Origin: CAINVV01 sp963663005
Lineage (GTDB): Bacteria > Bacteroidota > Bacteroidia > Bacteroidales > Prolixibacteraceae
DNA length: 64,000 nt
Direction: 5' to 3'
Assembly (NCBI GenBank): GCA_963663005.2
Contig: CAXXHH010000010.1
Coordinates: forward strand, 62,001-126,000
Position 1 is the stretch's first letter, and each line of letters begins with the position of its first letter. The notes under the pieces are model-generated. The model was not told the DNA's origin. It made no database searches and saw only the letters and a program-made list of their open reading frames with translations. A program made the position numbers and the translations under genes. Positions 17,595 to 26,025 of this stretch are shown here, in pieces.

Positions 17595-18080
17595 ATGACC
17601 AGTCAGAAACTGAACGCATCTCTTAAGGAAATCAAAACGGAACTAAAGATTCTTCACCCCTCCAAACTTATGGAGGTATGTCTGCGTTTGGCAAAATTCA
17701 GAAAGGAAAACAAAGAATTGCTTTCGTATTTATTGTTTGAATCTGAGGATGAAAAGAGCTATATCAAGGACGTCAAAGCGTTGATTGATGAATTGTTTGC
17801 AGAGGTCAGGATTAGCAATTCATACCAGGCTAAGAAATCCATTCGCAAAATTCTTGCCATTGCAAACAAACACATCAAATACTCAGGTTCGAAGCAAACA
17901 GAGGTTGAAATATTGATTTATTTCTGCAAAAAATTGAAAAAATCAGGGATTCCCCTACATGCAACCAGCGTCCTGGGAAATTTGTTTGCGCGACAAATTC
18001 AGAAAATTCATAAATCTTTGGCGACGTTGCACGAAGACCTGCAGTTCGATTACATGGAAGAATTGCGCAGAGAACACTGA
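17595..18080 (+). CDS. Conserved unknown, helical 161-residue protein
   Basis: Start set at the ATG at 17595; an in-frame TTG at 17577 is possible. The protein is charged and mostly helical (KLNASLKEIKTELKIL, KVKALIDELFAEVRI-like stretches, SIRKILAIANKHIKY), with no signal peptide, membrane span or recognised motif. Proteins of this look are frequent single-copy genes in Bacteroidota, but I cannot name a function. It is divergent from the sensor kinase and convergent with the GH95 gene. Its last residues (REH-stop) come from a CGCAGAGAACACTGAG repeat arm. Confidence 0.6.
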   Translation: MTSQKLNASLKEIKTELKILHPSKLMEVCLRLAKFRKENKELLSYLLFESEDEKSYIKDVKALIDELFAEVRISNSYQAKKSIRKILAIANKHIKYSGSKQTEVEILIYFCKKLKKSGIPLHATSVLGNLFARQIQKIHKSLATLHEDLQFDYMEELRREH

Positions 18081-18139
18081 GATAAATACCACTGAATTAA
18101 GATTTTACCTCTTTGTGGCCTCCTCTGTGTTCCCTGCAG
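18065..18139. repeat. Inverted repeat at convergent gene ends (AGAGAACAC type)
   Basis: GCGCAGAGAACACTGAG (18065-18081) contains the stop TGA of the upstream gene. The complementary type CTCCTCTGTGTTCCCTGC follows at 18120-18137, with a further CCTCTTTGTGG unit before it. The arms can form an imperfect hairpin between convergent genes. Confidence 0.5.
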
Positions 18140-18177
18140 TTCGACTTTTTATACGAAGTTATAGTCTCCCGGAAATT

Positions 18178-20493
18178 TTAGCGTTTCAATTCTCCGTTAA
18201 AAGAATAGATCTTCCCTTTCTCCGTCTGCATTTCGACTACTATATCGCCATAACGAAGCTTGCATTTTTGTCCGGCCTTCGACAAAACAGTCAACTGCTG
18301 AAGTTTTCCGCCGCTCCAGTTAAAAGTGAGTTCGAATCCGCCTCTTGCACAGACACCCGAAATTTTTCCGGTTGGAAGTGCGTCCGGCAGGGCTGGAAGG
18401 ATGTTGATTTCTCCAAGCTGACTCTGTACCAACATCTCAATCATTCCGGCCGGAGCGCCAAAATTACCGTCAATCTGAAATGGTGGATGCGCATCAAACA
18501 AATTTGTGTACGACCCTCCACCTCCGGTATAAACCACATCATCGATCTGAACCGGACGGAATAGCAATTTTACCATGTTATATGCGTGATTACCATCCAG
18601 AAACCTTGCCCAGAAATTAATTTTCCAGGCAAGACTCCAGCCGGTTCCCTCGTCGCCGCGATAGATGAGCGACTGGCGGGCAGCTTTCATCAGCTCCGGC
18701 GTTTGTTGCCAGTTGATTTCATTTCCAGGATAAACGCCCCACAAATGGGAAACATGCCGGTGCTTATTGTTTGGATCATCTTTGTCTTCCATCCATTCCT
18801 GCAACTGACCCAATTTTCCAATCTTATTGGGAGCAATCTGCGGCAACATCTCCTTCAGTTTTGCAGCAAACTGCTGATCCGTTCCAAGAATTTCAGCGGC
18901 CTCAATGCACGAACGGAACAATGCGCGGATAATCTGGTGATCCATGGTAGGACCGGCAACCAAACCGCCATTCTCGGGGGAATTGGAGGGCGTACTGATC
19001 AAATATCCGCTCTTCGGATCCTTAACCAGGAACTGCGTGAAGAATTCTGCGGCGCCTCGCATAAGCGGATACGCCTGATTAGCAAGAAATTTCTTATCCA
19101 GCGTAAATAGATAATGTTCCCAAAGATGTCGACTGAGCCAGGCTCCGCCGGATACCCAAATCCCATGGTTGGAAGCGTTAATGGGAGCCGTGCCACGCCA
19201 TATATCCGTGTTGTGGTGCAATACCCAGCCGGTTGCATTATAATGCTCTTTGGCCACCGTCTTTCCCGTTTCCGCACAATCGGCAAGCATTGCGTAAAGA
19301 GGCTCCTGGCATTCAGAAAGATTTGCAATCTCGACCGGCCAATAGTTCATTTCGGTATTTATGTTGACAGTCCATTTACTGTCCCACGGAGGTGTCAGCA
19401 AATCGTTCCAAATACCTTGAAGGTTGGCCGGCTGGGCACCCGGACGACTGCTCGAAATCATCAAATAACGACCGTACTGGATATAAAGCGCCAACAACTG
19501 CGGATCGTTTGCCTCTTTGGAAAAGGCGATAATGCGTTCGCTCGTAGGACGCCTGGTCATTTCATTTTCGGTAAAACTGATATCGAACCGATTAAAAAGC
19601 TTCTGATAATCTGTTATATGACTCTTTCTGACCTGATCATACGTCATCTTTGCTGCCTTTGCCAGTATCGTTGAAGTCTTCTGCTCCGGATTTCCGCTTA
19701 CATCCATGTAGTTGACATAATTGGTAGCCGCTACCAGATAAATAGTTGCCGTTTTCGCGCCGGAAACGATAAGCTGGTTCTCTTTTGCGGCAATCTGCCC
19801 GTCGGAAATAACATTGATGGTTGCGACTCCGCGCAATGCGCCGTCTTTCACCTGAACTTTCAACGTCAGACTTTTACCGTCGGCCTGAACCGATTTGGCT
19901 GCATGAAGGGCATCCATGTCGATGGCAAAATTCAACGCCTTGGATTGATCGGCAGTCAGCCTGATAGCAATCACCTGATCAGGGTTGGAAGACAAATACT
20001 CCCGGGTAAAGTTCACTCCATTCGACTTGTATGTAACGCGGCAGAGCGCATTCTTCAGATCAAGCTCGCGGTGATAATCTGTAAAAGTCGATTGGTTCGC
20101 GAAATGCAGGTTTAAATCTCCAAATGCCTGGTAGATTTTTTGCTTCAACGGAACGCTCATAAATTCGGCCATAGCCAAATCTTCAGCCTCCTTTTGTTTG
20201 CCTTCGGTTAGCAGTTGCCTGATCTGTCCCAGGTATTTGTATGCGCCTTTATGCGCATAATCGTTGGGCGAGCCAGTCCACAGGGTCTCTTCATTAAATT
20301 GGATACGATCATTTTCGACGCCCCCAAAAATCATGGCACCCAATCGGCCATTGCCAATGGGCAACGCCTCCGTCCATTTCAGTGCTGGTTTGTTGTACCA
20401 CAATTTCAGATTATTCGCTTCCTCCTTTGCTGTTACCATCTGTGCAGACAGCAGAAGAGCAAAGAATGACAATAGGAGAAATTTGTTCTTCAT
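18178..20493 (-). CDS. Glycoside hydrolase family 95 alpha-L-fucosidase
   Basis: 771 residues with a signal peptide (FLLLSFFALLLSAQMVTA). GH95 architecture: N-terminal beta domain beginning KLWYNKPALKWTEALPIGNG, then an (alpha/alpha)6 barrel and a C-terminal beta domain. Catalytic features known from the Bifidobacterium enzyme are visible: the Asn pair of NINTEMNYWP (about 376), the Glu of STPSNSPENG (about 503) and the Asp of FQIDGNFG (about 675). These inverting enzymes remove alpha-1,2-L-fucose, or L-galactose in some plant-polysaccharide members. No SusC/SusD pair lies nearby. Convergent with the small helical gene. Confidence 0.93.
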   Translation of the reverse strand: MKNKFLLLSFFALLLSAQMVTAKEEANNLKLWYNKPALKWTEALPIGNGRLGAMIFGGVENDRIQFNEETLWTGSPNDYAHKGAYKYLGQIRQLLTEGKQKEAEDLAMAEFMSVPLKQKIYQAFGDLNLHFANQSTFTDYHRELDLKNALCRVTYKSNGVNFTREYLSSNPDQVIAIRLTADQSKALNFAIDMDALHAAKSVQADGKSLTLKVQVKDGALRGVATINVISDGQIAAKENQLIVSGAKTATIYLVAATNYVNYMDVSGNPEQKTSTILAKAAKMTYDQVRKSHITDYQKLFNRFDISFTENEMTRRPTSERIIAFSKEANDPQLLALYIQYGRYLMISSSRPGAQPANLQGIWNDLLTPPWDSKWTVNINTEMNYWPVEIANLSECQEPLYAMLADCAETGKTVAKEHYNATGWVLHHNTDIWRGTAPINASNHGIWVSGGAWLSRHLWEHYLFTLDKKFLANQAYPLMRGAAEFFTQFLVKDPKSGYLISTPSNSPENGGLVAGPTMDHQIIRALFRSCIEAAEILGTDQQFAAKLKEMLPQIAPNKIGKLGQLQEWMEDKDDPNNKHRHVSHLWGVYPGNEINWQQTPELMKAARQSLIYRGDEGTGWSLAWKINFWARFLDGNHAYNMVKLLFRPVQIDDVVYTGGGGSYTNLFDAHPPFQIDGNFGAPAGMIEMLVQSQLGEINILPALPDALPTGKISGVCARGGFELTFNWSGGKLQQLTVLSKAGQKCKLRYGDIVVEMQTEKGKIYSFNGELKR

Positions 20494-20666
20494 AAGATTG
20501 GTATAGTTTGAAAATAGTTATTTTTTTGAAACACAGAATCTCAACGCAAGTATCAATTTTCCAAACGATTGCATGATCAATTAGTTTTCGGTTACAACTG
20601 AGTGAAGATAAGCCGAATTTGGGAAATCCGCGAACCAGCGGCAAAATAAAAAAAGGTTGGCTATCT

Positions 20667-20792
20667 AAAAATGTCGCACGAACGAATAATGATGGGAAGA
20701 ACATCGTAAGGACAGGTCGTGACCTGCCCCCCCCTATCCGAACACCAATGCAATCAAAATGATGCAGGGACAGGTCGCGACCTGTCCCTACC
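20667..20792. repeat. REP-like palindrome dimer upstream of RAYT
   Basis: Two palindromes with centres 58 bp apart: GGACAGGTCGTGACCTGCCC (20710-20729, right arm slightly decayed) and a perfect 22-bp one at 20767-20788 whose core 20 is GGACAGGTCGCGACCTGTCC. The left flank AAATGTCGCACG (20669-20680) recurs before the first palindrome inside the RAYT gene. The linker contains CACCAATGCAA and ATGATGCA, nearly repeated in the in-gene dimer. The rest of the 431-bp gap to GH95 shows no gene. Confidence 0.85.
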
Positions 20793-20811
20793 CATAATTA
20801 TATATTTACGA

Positions 20812-20901
20812 TTGTCGCAAATATAAACGAACTTGTAACGAAACCATTCCAAAATACCTAAATAACTGCGACAACAATCGTTACGGCAACGAATTTTGGA
20901 A
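20812..20901. repeat. Interleaved inverted repeats just before RAYT
   Basis: Three exact inverted pairs occur in the same order on both sides: TTGTCGCA (20812-20819) with TGCGACAA (20867-20874), GTAACG (20835-20840) with CGTTAC (20879-20884), and TTCCAAAAT (20847-20855) with ATTTTGGAA (20893-20901). Because they interleave they cannot all pair in one simple hairpin. The RAYT start is 24 bp further on, so this may be promoter, operator or transposon-end structure. Confidence 0.55.
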
Positions 20902-20924
20902 GGAACATTTGAACGGAAATTGCC

Positions 20925-21581
20925 ATGAAAGGACGCAAACTAAACAGGCTACGGGGATTTGATTATTCGTCTGATAATCTATATTTTATTACCTGCTGCG
21001 TTCATAACATGGTTTGGTGCTTCGGCGAAATACAATCGGCAAATGTGGATAATGGGATAAATGTCGCACGGACAGGTCGCGACCTGTCCCTACCGCACCC
21101 CACCGATCATCGCCCCAATGACACGCATTTCCACAATCCCCGCCAAAAAATGATTTTAAACGAATATGGCGCCATTGCTACACAACAATGGTATTGGTTG
21201 GAAAATCAATATCCGTACATTGTTTTGCATGCATTTGTGGTTATGCCGAATCATGTGCACGGAATCATTGAAATCAAACGGGATATCATCGTAGGGACAG
21301 GTCGCGACCTGTCCATTCCCATCGACCACCAATGCAACCATAATAATGCACTGACAGGTCGCGACCTGTCCCTACCAAAAATCAAATCATTGTCCGAATT
21401 GATGGGCGCATATAAAACCACCATTTCCAAAAAAATTCATTTATTGGGGTATGCCGGATTTGCCTGGAAACGTTCATTTTATGAACACATCATCCGGGAT
21501 GAAAGATCGTTTGAAACAATTTCGCAATATATCGTGAACAATCCCGTCAAATGGAAGAAGGATAAATTTTTTAATCCATGA
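20925..21581 (+). CDS. REP-associated tyrosine transposase (RAYT, Y1/HUH)
   Basis: 219-codon class protein (218 residues). Single-strand HUH nuclease of the TnpA_REP/IS200-like superfamily: N-terminal strand YFITCCVHN, the metal-binding HUH motif as MPNHVHGII (about residues 109-117), and a helix with the likely nucleophile Tyr in MGAYKTTISKKI, then the family C-terminus WKRSFYEHIIRDERSF...YIVNNPVKW. It carries three in-frame copies of TGRDLS[L/I]P at residues 50-57, 125-132 and 144-151, each encoded by a 20-bp palindrome identical to those outside the gene. Relatives lack these inserts, so the open frame has tolerated them. It likely mobilises these palindromes. Intact frame. Confidence 0.88.
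   Translation: MKGRKLNRLRGFDYSSDNLYFITCCVHNMVWCFGEIQSANVDNGINVARTGRDLSLPHPTDHRPNDTHFHNPRQKMILNEYGAIATQQWYWLENQYPYIVLHAFVVMPNHVHGIIEIKRDIIVGTGRDLSIPIDHQCNHNNALTGRDLSLPKIKSLSELMGAYKTTISKKIHLLGYAGFAWKRSFYEHIIRDERSFETISQYIVNNPVKWKKDKFFNP
21070..21089. repeat. REP palindrome inside RAYT coding sequence
   Basis: Perfect 20-bp palindrome GGACAGGTCGCGACCTGTCC followed by CTACC, preceded by AAATGTCGCACG as at 20669-20680. Read in frame it encodes TGRDLSLP at residues 50-57 of the transposase. Confidence 0.9.
21295..21371. repeat. REP palindrome dimer inside RAYT coding sequence
   Basis: A perfect palindrome at 21295-21314 and an 18-bp one at 21353-21370, centres 57 bp apart, mirror the upstream dimer at 20710-20788, including a similar linker (CCACCAATGCAACC, ATAATGCA). 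Both copies are read in the same frame as the first in-gene copy, giving TGRDLSIP and TGRDLSLP. Confidence 0.9.
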
Positions 21582-21638
21582 ACAATAAAATCTCCTTTTT
21601 CCACTTTTGGTTCAATAATGGCAAGTACCATAAAATGC

Positions 21639-22265
21639 CTAATTATTTATGATTCCATTAAAATAATAAATCAAACTATTTTTCGAATCGTCAATATATG
21701 CGATTGGATACTCCCTTCCTTTTGGCTTTACCAACCAGGCTTTGGTGAATAGATTTGATTTGTAGCTTGTTCCTGCATTTAAATCATAATATCCAAATTC
21801 AGTTTCAAAACAACTATTTATTATTTCGCTAGTTGAATAGTAATGATCCTTACCAACTTGATCGATGAATATATCGATAATCTCTCCAGGCACCATTTGG
21901 GGCTTTATGTCCAGGCTTATTGACTTAATCAAATCCCCTGACAAAGAAGAATATCTATTATTTTGACCAAAATGAAAGATCAAATCATTTGTAAAAATCT
22001 TTAGGTTATTGATATACTGAAAGCATTTAACATGCTGCTGCCCCAATTCATCCGTCTGAAATTTGTAAAACTGATAATTGGCGTAATTCATTTGATTGTA
22101 ATCGAATAAAGCCCCAATTGATTTGAGTTCATTATCAGTCAGTAATGCTCTGGAAGGATAGTCTGAGATATCATTAACACAGTAATTATTTTTATTCTTA
22201 TCCTTTTGGCACGAAATGAAACTAATGAACAGACAAATTCCCAAGATTAGAATTCTGTGCGCCAT
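21639..22265 (-). CDS. Putative lipoprotein, propeptide-like (FTP/PepSY-like)
   Basis: 208 residues. A lipoprotein signal ends at the lipobox FISC (Cys about 19). The middle (FQYINNLKIFTNDLIFHFGQ) and the end (WLVKPKGREYPIAYIDDSK) resemble the fungalysin/thermolysin propeptide and PepSY-type folds, but no protease domain follows. Family assignment is tentative. A stand-alone inhibitor or chaperone for an exported enzyme is one reading; it may equally be an unrelated surface lipoprotein. It sits in the accessory stretch between RAYT and the integrase remnant. Confidence 0.6.
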   Translation of the reverse strand: MAHRILILGICLFISFISCQKDKNKNNYCVNDISDYPSRALLTDNELKSIGALFDYNQMNYANYQFYKFQTDELGQQHVKCFQYINNLKIFTNDLIFHFGQNNRYSSLSGDLIKSISLDIKPQMVPGEIIDIFIDQVGKDHYYSTSEIINSCFETEFGYYDLNAGTSYKSNLFTKAWLVKPKGREYPIAYIDDSKNSLIYYFNGIINN

Positions 22266-22317
22266 AATAATTTAATAACAGAAAGTGAATATTTACTTTT
22301 TAATCTTTACAGCAAAA

Positions 22318-22983
22318 TCATTGAAACTTGCCAATAAAATTTGATTCTTTAAAAGTTGCGTTTTTAATATCAGCACATAATTGGTCAAGAATCTTGACTA
22401 ATCCTGCCTCATAACTTTCTGTACCCAGATCATGAGAACGTTTTGTAACCTTCATTTCTCTCTTCTTGACCCATCTGAATTCATAAGATGTCCCATCATA
22501 TTGCACCTCAGAAGAAAGTGATGTTCTTCTCGGAGTTGTTTTTTCAAATGCAGATATCATTTTCTTTTTGAATTGCTTGCTAACCGGGGTGGAATAAACG
22601 TCGCATTTCAAGGGTAAATCCAGGTTCTGCTTTTGCATAAACCTGGTAAATAATTCCTGCCAAAGGTTTTTATCGAGTAACTTCACTTTCAGAAAGAAGT
22701 GTTTACCGCTGTCTATCAGGCAAACAGAATAATCGGGATCCACGAAGGAAGGCACGACCAAAAATGCAGCCAGTAATTTTGTTCGAGCTGAATCACTGTT
22801 GGATGGTAACAACCAATGCTCTATCTCCGAACTGTAAACCCGCAAAATATCCACACGCCATTTTCTGGATTGTCCATAGCCCGCAAAAGTAAGAGCAAGC
22901 AGCAAGAGCACTAAACCACAGGCTCTGGCGTATATAGTCCTATCCTTATTTTCTCCTATATCTCCATTCCATTCCACAATCAT
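22318..22983 (-). CDS. Unknown exported protein
   Basis: About 221 residues from an ATG at 22983; a start at 23025 is also open. Either overlaps the upstream DUF2007 gene by tens of bases, so a downstream GTG inside the hydrophobic run cannot be excluded. A signal-peptide-like segment (CGLVLLLLALTFAGYGQ) is clear, followed by a mature part with no recognised motif (segments WRVDILRVYSSEIEHWLL, SYEFRWVKKREMKV). Function unknown. Probably cotranscribed with the DUF2007 gene. Confidence 0.55.
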   Translation of the reverse strand: MIVEWNGDIGENKDRTIYARACGLVLLLLALTFAGYGQSRKWRVDILRVYSSEIEHWLLPSNSDSARTKLLAAFLVVPSFVDPDYSVCLIDSGKHFFLKVKLLDKNLWQELFTRFMQKQNLDLPLKCDVYSTPVSKQFKKKMISAFEKTTPRRTSLSSEVQYDGTSYEFRWVKKREMKVTKRSHDLGTESYEAGLVKILDQLCADIKNATFKESNFIGKFQ

Positions 22984-23389
22984 AACACTTGTATTTTGGT
23001 CTGAATATTGGTATAAACGCTCCAAGAACTAAATAAATAATTGGGGTCAAAATGTTGATGTCTTTGTTTTTCATAATATTATCCGATTGGCAAAACGGGC
23101 AATGAGTCTTATCAATGGATTCATCAACATAAATAATTCTAGCCTCTTCCGTTTTGTGTCCTTCATCAAGGATATAACCACCTTGTTTGAGAGTTGCTAT
23201 TCCATATTCGTAATCCCTTTTCTGAACTAATAGCTTTACTCCACCAATTGCGTTCGACAAAAAATTATCAACCTGTGTCGTCATTTCATCCTGAATCATC
23301 GTTTCAATCCCTTCAGATTCGAGGAGCCCCTTTGCCATATGGGCTTCGACTGGATAAGTGAATGTGATTAGTGTCTCCCAATTATTCAT
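22946..23389 (-). CDS. DUF2007-domain protein with C-terminal zinc ribbon
   Basis: 147 residues. The first 70 form a DUF2007 ('putative signal transducing protein') domain: LITFTYPVEAHMAKGLLESEGIET, then NAIGGVKLLVQKRDYE. The rest contains a CPFC knuckle (about 98-101), a membrane segment (ILTPIIYLVLGAFIPIF) and a second CYDCG knuckle, so a split zinc ribbon flanks the membrane helix. The biochemical role of DUF2007 is not established. Upstream lies the integrase remnant. Confidence 0.75.
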   Translation of the reverse strand: MNNWETLITFTYPVEAHMAKGLLESEGIETMIQDEMTTQVDNFLSNAIGGVKLLVQKRDYEYGIATLKQGGYILDEGHKTEEARIIYVDESIDKTHCPFCQSDNIMKNKDINILTPIIYLVLGAFIPIFRPKYKCYDCGMEWRYRRK

Positions 23390-23518
23390 AGATCAGATTT
23401 ATTTAGGTCTTTAAAAATAAGCAAATTATTGGTTAAGAGAACGGTTTAAGTCGCATAAAATCAAAAATATGCAATTCAACTGAATCAAAAACGTCGACTT
23501 TCCAGTCTAATTTGAAGG

Positions 23519-23675
23519 TCTGATAAAATTTAGACAAACTGGATTTGACGGAGTAATTGAAACTCCCGACCTTGGTGTTTTCTCCTACCTTTTTTGGAAA
23601 TTTGAATCGCCAGCTGACATTCTCCGTCAAAAGTGTTTTCGATTTGTAGCAAACTACTGTAACTGAGGCGCTCAT
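23519..23675 (-). pseudogene. Frameshifted N-terminal remnant of a tyrosine integrase
   Basis: Three frames join into one familiar N-terminus of Bacteroidota tyrosine recombinases (arm-DNA-binding domain). One frame gives ASVTVVCYKSKTL, the next FDGECQLAIQISKKGRRK, the third SGVSITPSNPVCLNF, compared with the usual pattern SKTLKDG-PI-RISK-GRRKYISLGISV. At least two frameshifts are needed and no catalytic domain follows. It lies about 110 bp from the 3' end of tRNA-Gly, where integrases sit in tRNA-targeted islands. Assigned by eye. The rest of the 395-bp stretch 23390-23784 holds nothing recognised. Confidence 0.5.
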
Positions 23676-23784
23676 TTCGCTTTTGGTTGACGTCCTGGTT
23701 TACGTTAGCGCCATAGAACCCCCTCAAACCAGCACCAAAAAAGAAAATCAGCTAACTACATTTTACTGTAACTAACTGATTTAC

Positions 23785-23860
23785 TGGAGCGGAAAACGAG
23801 ATTCGAACTCGCGACCCTCAGCTTGGGAAGCTGATGCTCTACCGACTGAGCTACTTCCGC
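23785..23860 (-). tRNA. tRNA-Gly (anticodon CCC)
   Basis: Cloverleaf on the - strand: acceptor GCGGAAG paired with TTTCCGC, D-arm TAGCTCAGTCGGTAGAGCA, anticodon stem TCAGC/GCTGA with loop TTCCCAA (anticodon CCC), T-loop TTCGAAT, discriminator T and an encoded CCA. G-T pairs close the acceptor stem and T-stem. It decodes GGG. Confidence 0.95.
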
Positions 23861-23923
23861 TTTTTAAAATTGTAGTGCAAAATTAAACTATTTTTTTACT
23901 TTTTAATGGTGGTTGGACGTTTT

Positions 23924-25981
23924 TCAGAAAGTCCAGGTGAAACTGGAACCATCGACTCTTGAAGGCGCTGGATTGGATTCGAGTGCATTGACTTTTGCCC
24001 CAGGCTTTGCGCTGAGATAGCGGTTCGTAACCAGCGACAGCAGCACAAGATCTCCTCCCTCGAGTTCGATCCATTGAAATGTCTCGTTGACATCGGGTTT
24101 TGTATCTTTCAGACTGACAGCTCCCTCACTATCCACTGATATAAATTTTTTGCCATTGACCGCCTGAAGTGCAACCCTTCCGTTACCGCGGTCTAAAATT
24201 TTAAACCTGACAGAATTTGCGTCAATAGATTTGGACGAGACCAACTGGTTATTCTCAACGCCGAGTCGCGTACTATCAGATTTATTGGTGAATACAACTG
24301 TTTTACCGAATGGCACAGGCCTGACCAGTCCGTTGGGATACCGTTCTTCCACGTTGAAATTATCAAAATCGGCATACCCGCCTTCGACACCGTTCCTATT
24401 GTAGTTGAACAGCGCAATCCGCACTCCCTGAAAGGTTTGCACATTATAGCTCATGGTAATTTCGCGTCCGAGCGGATAGAACAACTTGTCGTCGATACTA
24501 TACCTGAATTGGGCTTTCTCGGTAAGAAAATCTGTTGTGACTCTCAAATACAATTTGGATGCAGTAACGCGAACCTCCGGCAATTTTTTGTTATCCGCCT
24601 CATTTTGAATAGTATTATCAAACATGCGAATAAACAGTCCTTCCTTTTCCTTTACGGCTCCAATCCACGCATAGGGATTGTTCAGCAAAGCCAGTCCGGC
24701 TTGGTCGCCGGATTTTAGCCCCTCGGTGCGCAGTTCAACCGTTGTGATACTAACCGGTCCGATGGATCGTTGCGTCAACGAATTCCGGGCCCACCAAAAA
24801 TCTTTTGCAGGAAGAGAGTGCAGTCTGAGGTAACCCGGATTCTCCGTCAGGGACCATTTCGTTTCGACAGGAACATGGTTCCATTGCCAGGCTGGCATCA
24901 GCTTGTCTTTCGAAAAATTATCCGCACGATCCATCATAGAAACAATTGGCTGCTGCGGCTTTCCAACATTTGGCTTCGTCCAGGTTCGTGGAGATTTGGT
25001 AAGGTTTCCGGGTAACCCAAAATAGGGAAAATCATTTTGCCAGGTCACCGGAGCCAGATTCAGAACCCGTCCAACAGAGTTATGATCCTGCATAGAATAT
25101 CCCCACCATTCGCCGGTCGGCGTGTCGATGATGCCACCCTGGTGAAGTGTCAATCCAACTTTGGGATCCGAATTTGAAATTTTCATGGGTCGTATCTCGC
25201 TATTTCCGGATTGTGTAAAATGTCCCCGTGAAACTCCCATGAAATCATTTTCGGAGATTGGGACGATCTCGTAAGGACCATAAATAGCATCGGCCTTGCC
25301 ACATAGCATCGGCGTTGTACCTCCCGGGACGGCCCAGATAATGTAATATTTGTTGCGAATTTTATAGAGATGACTGCCTTCTGCATTCACTTTAGCCACC
25401 ACACGAGTCGTTCCCGGAATGGTATCAGTTAGGTCTGCTGACAGTTGCGCCATTCTGAGAATTCTGGCACCCCAGGTAACATACGGTTTTTGGTCATCGT
25501 CGAAGAACACGGAGAGGTCATGCAGGGAACATTTCATCTCTGAATGCTTCCACGGACCGTTAATGTCCTTCGATTCATAAATTTGCGTCATATGCTTGTT
25601 CACGTTGGCAAAGATCCGGAAAGTGCCATCATGGTAAGTAAAGGACGGTGCCCAAATTCCCTGGCCGTACATCTGTTTGTTCTCTTCGAGGCGGCAATCC
25701 GGTCCCAGATCGAGCCTATCCATCGCGTAACCTATTAATCTCCAGTTGACCAGATCCTTTGAGTGTAATAAAGGCAATCCTGGCATCACGTGGTTCGTCG
25801 TGCCCGTGAGATAAAAATCCTCCCCAACCCGGACCATCGTCGGATCAGAAAATTCCTCGAAGAACAAGGGGTTCGTGTAGGTTCCGTTGCCATTATCGGC
25901 CTTCCAGGATTGGGCATTTACAGAAAGACAAAAAAACAGCAGCATCTGCAGCAGCAGCCAATTTAACCGGGACGTCTTCAT
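23924..25981 (-). CDS. Glycoside hydrolase family 43 protein with trefoil tail
   Basis: 685 residues with a signal peptide (WLLLQMLLFFCLSVNAQ). Residues about 35-340 form the five-blade GH43 propeller: catalytic-base Asp in EFSDPTMVRVGEDFYLTG, YGQGIWAPSFTYHDGTF, and EGSHLYKIRNKYYIIWA with the likely acid Glu. Residues about 360-545 are a concanavalin-like domain, and the last 120 residues have a beta-trefoil/fascin-like look (NGKKFISVDSEGAVSL, NRYLSAKPG). Likely arabinofuranosidase or xylosidase activity. It follows argS after 44 bp but is functionally unrelated. Confidence 0.88.
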   Translation of the reverse strand: MKTSRLNWLLLQMLLFFCLSVNAQSWKADNGNGTYTNPLFFEEFSDPTMVRVGEDFYLTGTTNHVMPGLPLLHSKDLVNWRLIGYAMDRLDLGPDCRLEENKQMYGQGIWAPSFTYHDGTFRIFANVNKHMTQIYESKDINGPWKHSEMKCSLHDLSVFFDDDQKPYVTWGARILRMAQLSADLTDTIPGTTRVVAKVNAEGSHLYKIRNKYYIIWAVPGGTTPMLCGKADAIYGPYEIVPISENDFMGVSRGHFTQSGNSEIRPMKISNSDPKVGLTLHQGGIIDTPTGEWWGYSMQDHNSVGRVLNLAPVTWQNDFPYFGLPGNLTKSPRTWTKPNVGKPQQPIVSMMDRADNFSKDKLMPAWQWNHVPVETKWSLTENPGYLRLHSLPAKDFWWARNSLTQRSIGPVSITTVELRTEGLKSGDQAGLALLNNPYAWIGAVKEKEGLFIRMFDNTIQNEADNKKLPEVRVTASKLYLRVTTDFLTEKAQFRYSIDDKLFYPLGREITMSYNVQTFQGVRIALFNYNRNGVEGGYADFDNFNVEERYPNGLVRPVPFGKTVVFTNKSDSTRLGVENNQLVSSKSIDANSVRFKILDRGNGRVALQAVNGKKFISVDSEGAVSLKDTKPDVNETFQWIELEGGDLVLLSLVTNRYLSAKPGAKVNALESNPAPSRVDGSSFTWTF

Positions 25982-26025
25982 ATTTTAGCTATGTCAGGGG
26001 TTGCAAAAGTGCCTATTTTCAGCTC

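Noticed and set aside
23785..23860. Attachment-site duplicate of the tRNA-Gly 3' end elsewhere in the window
   Set aside because: No second copy of the T-arm/acceptor sequence was spotted by eye; a proper search would be needed to exclude short matches.
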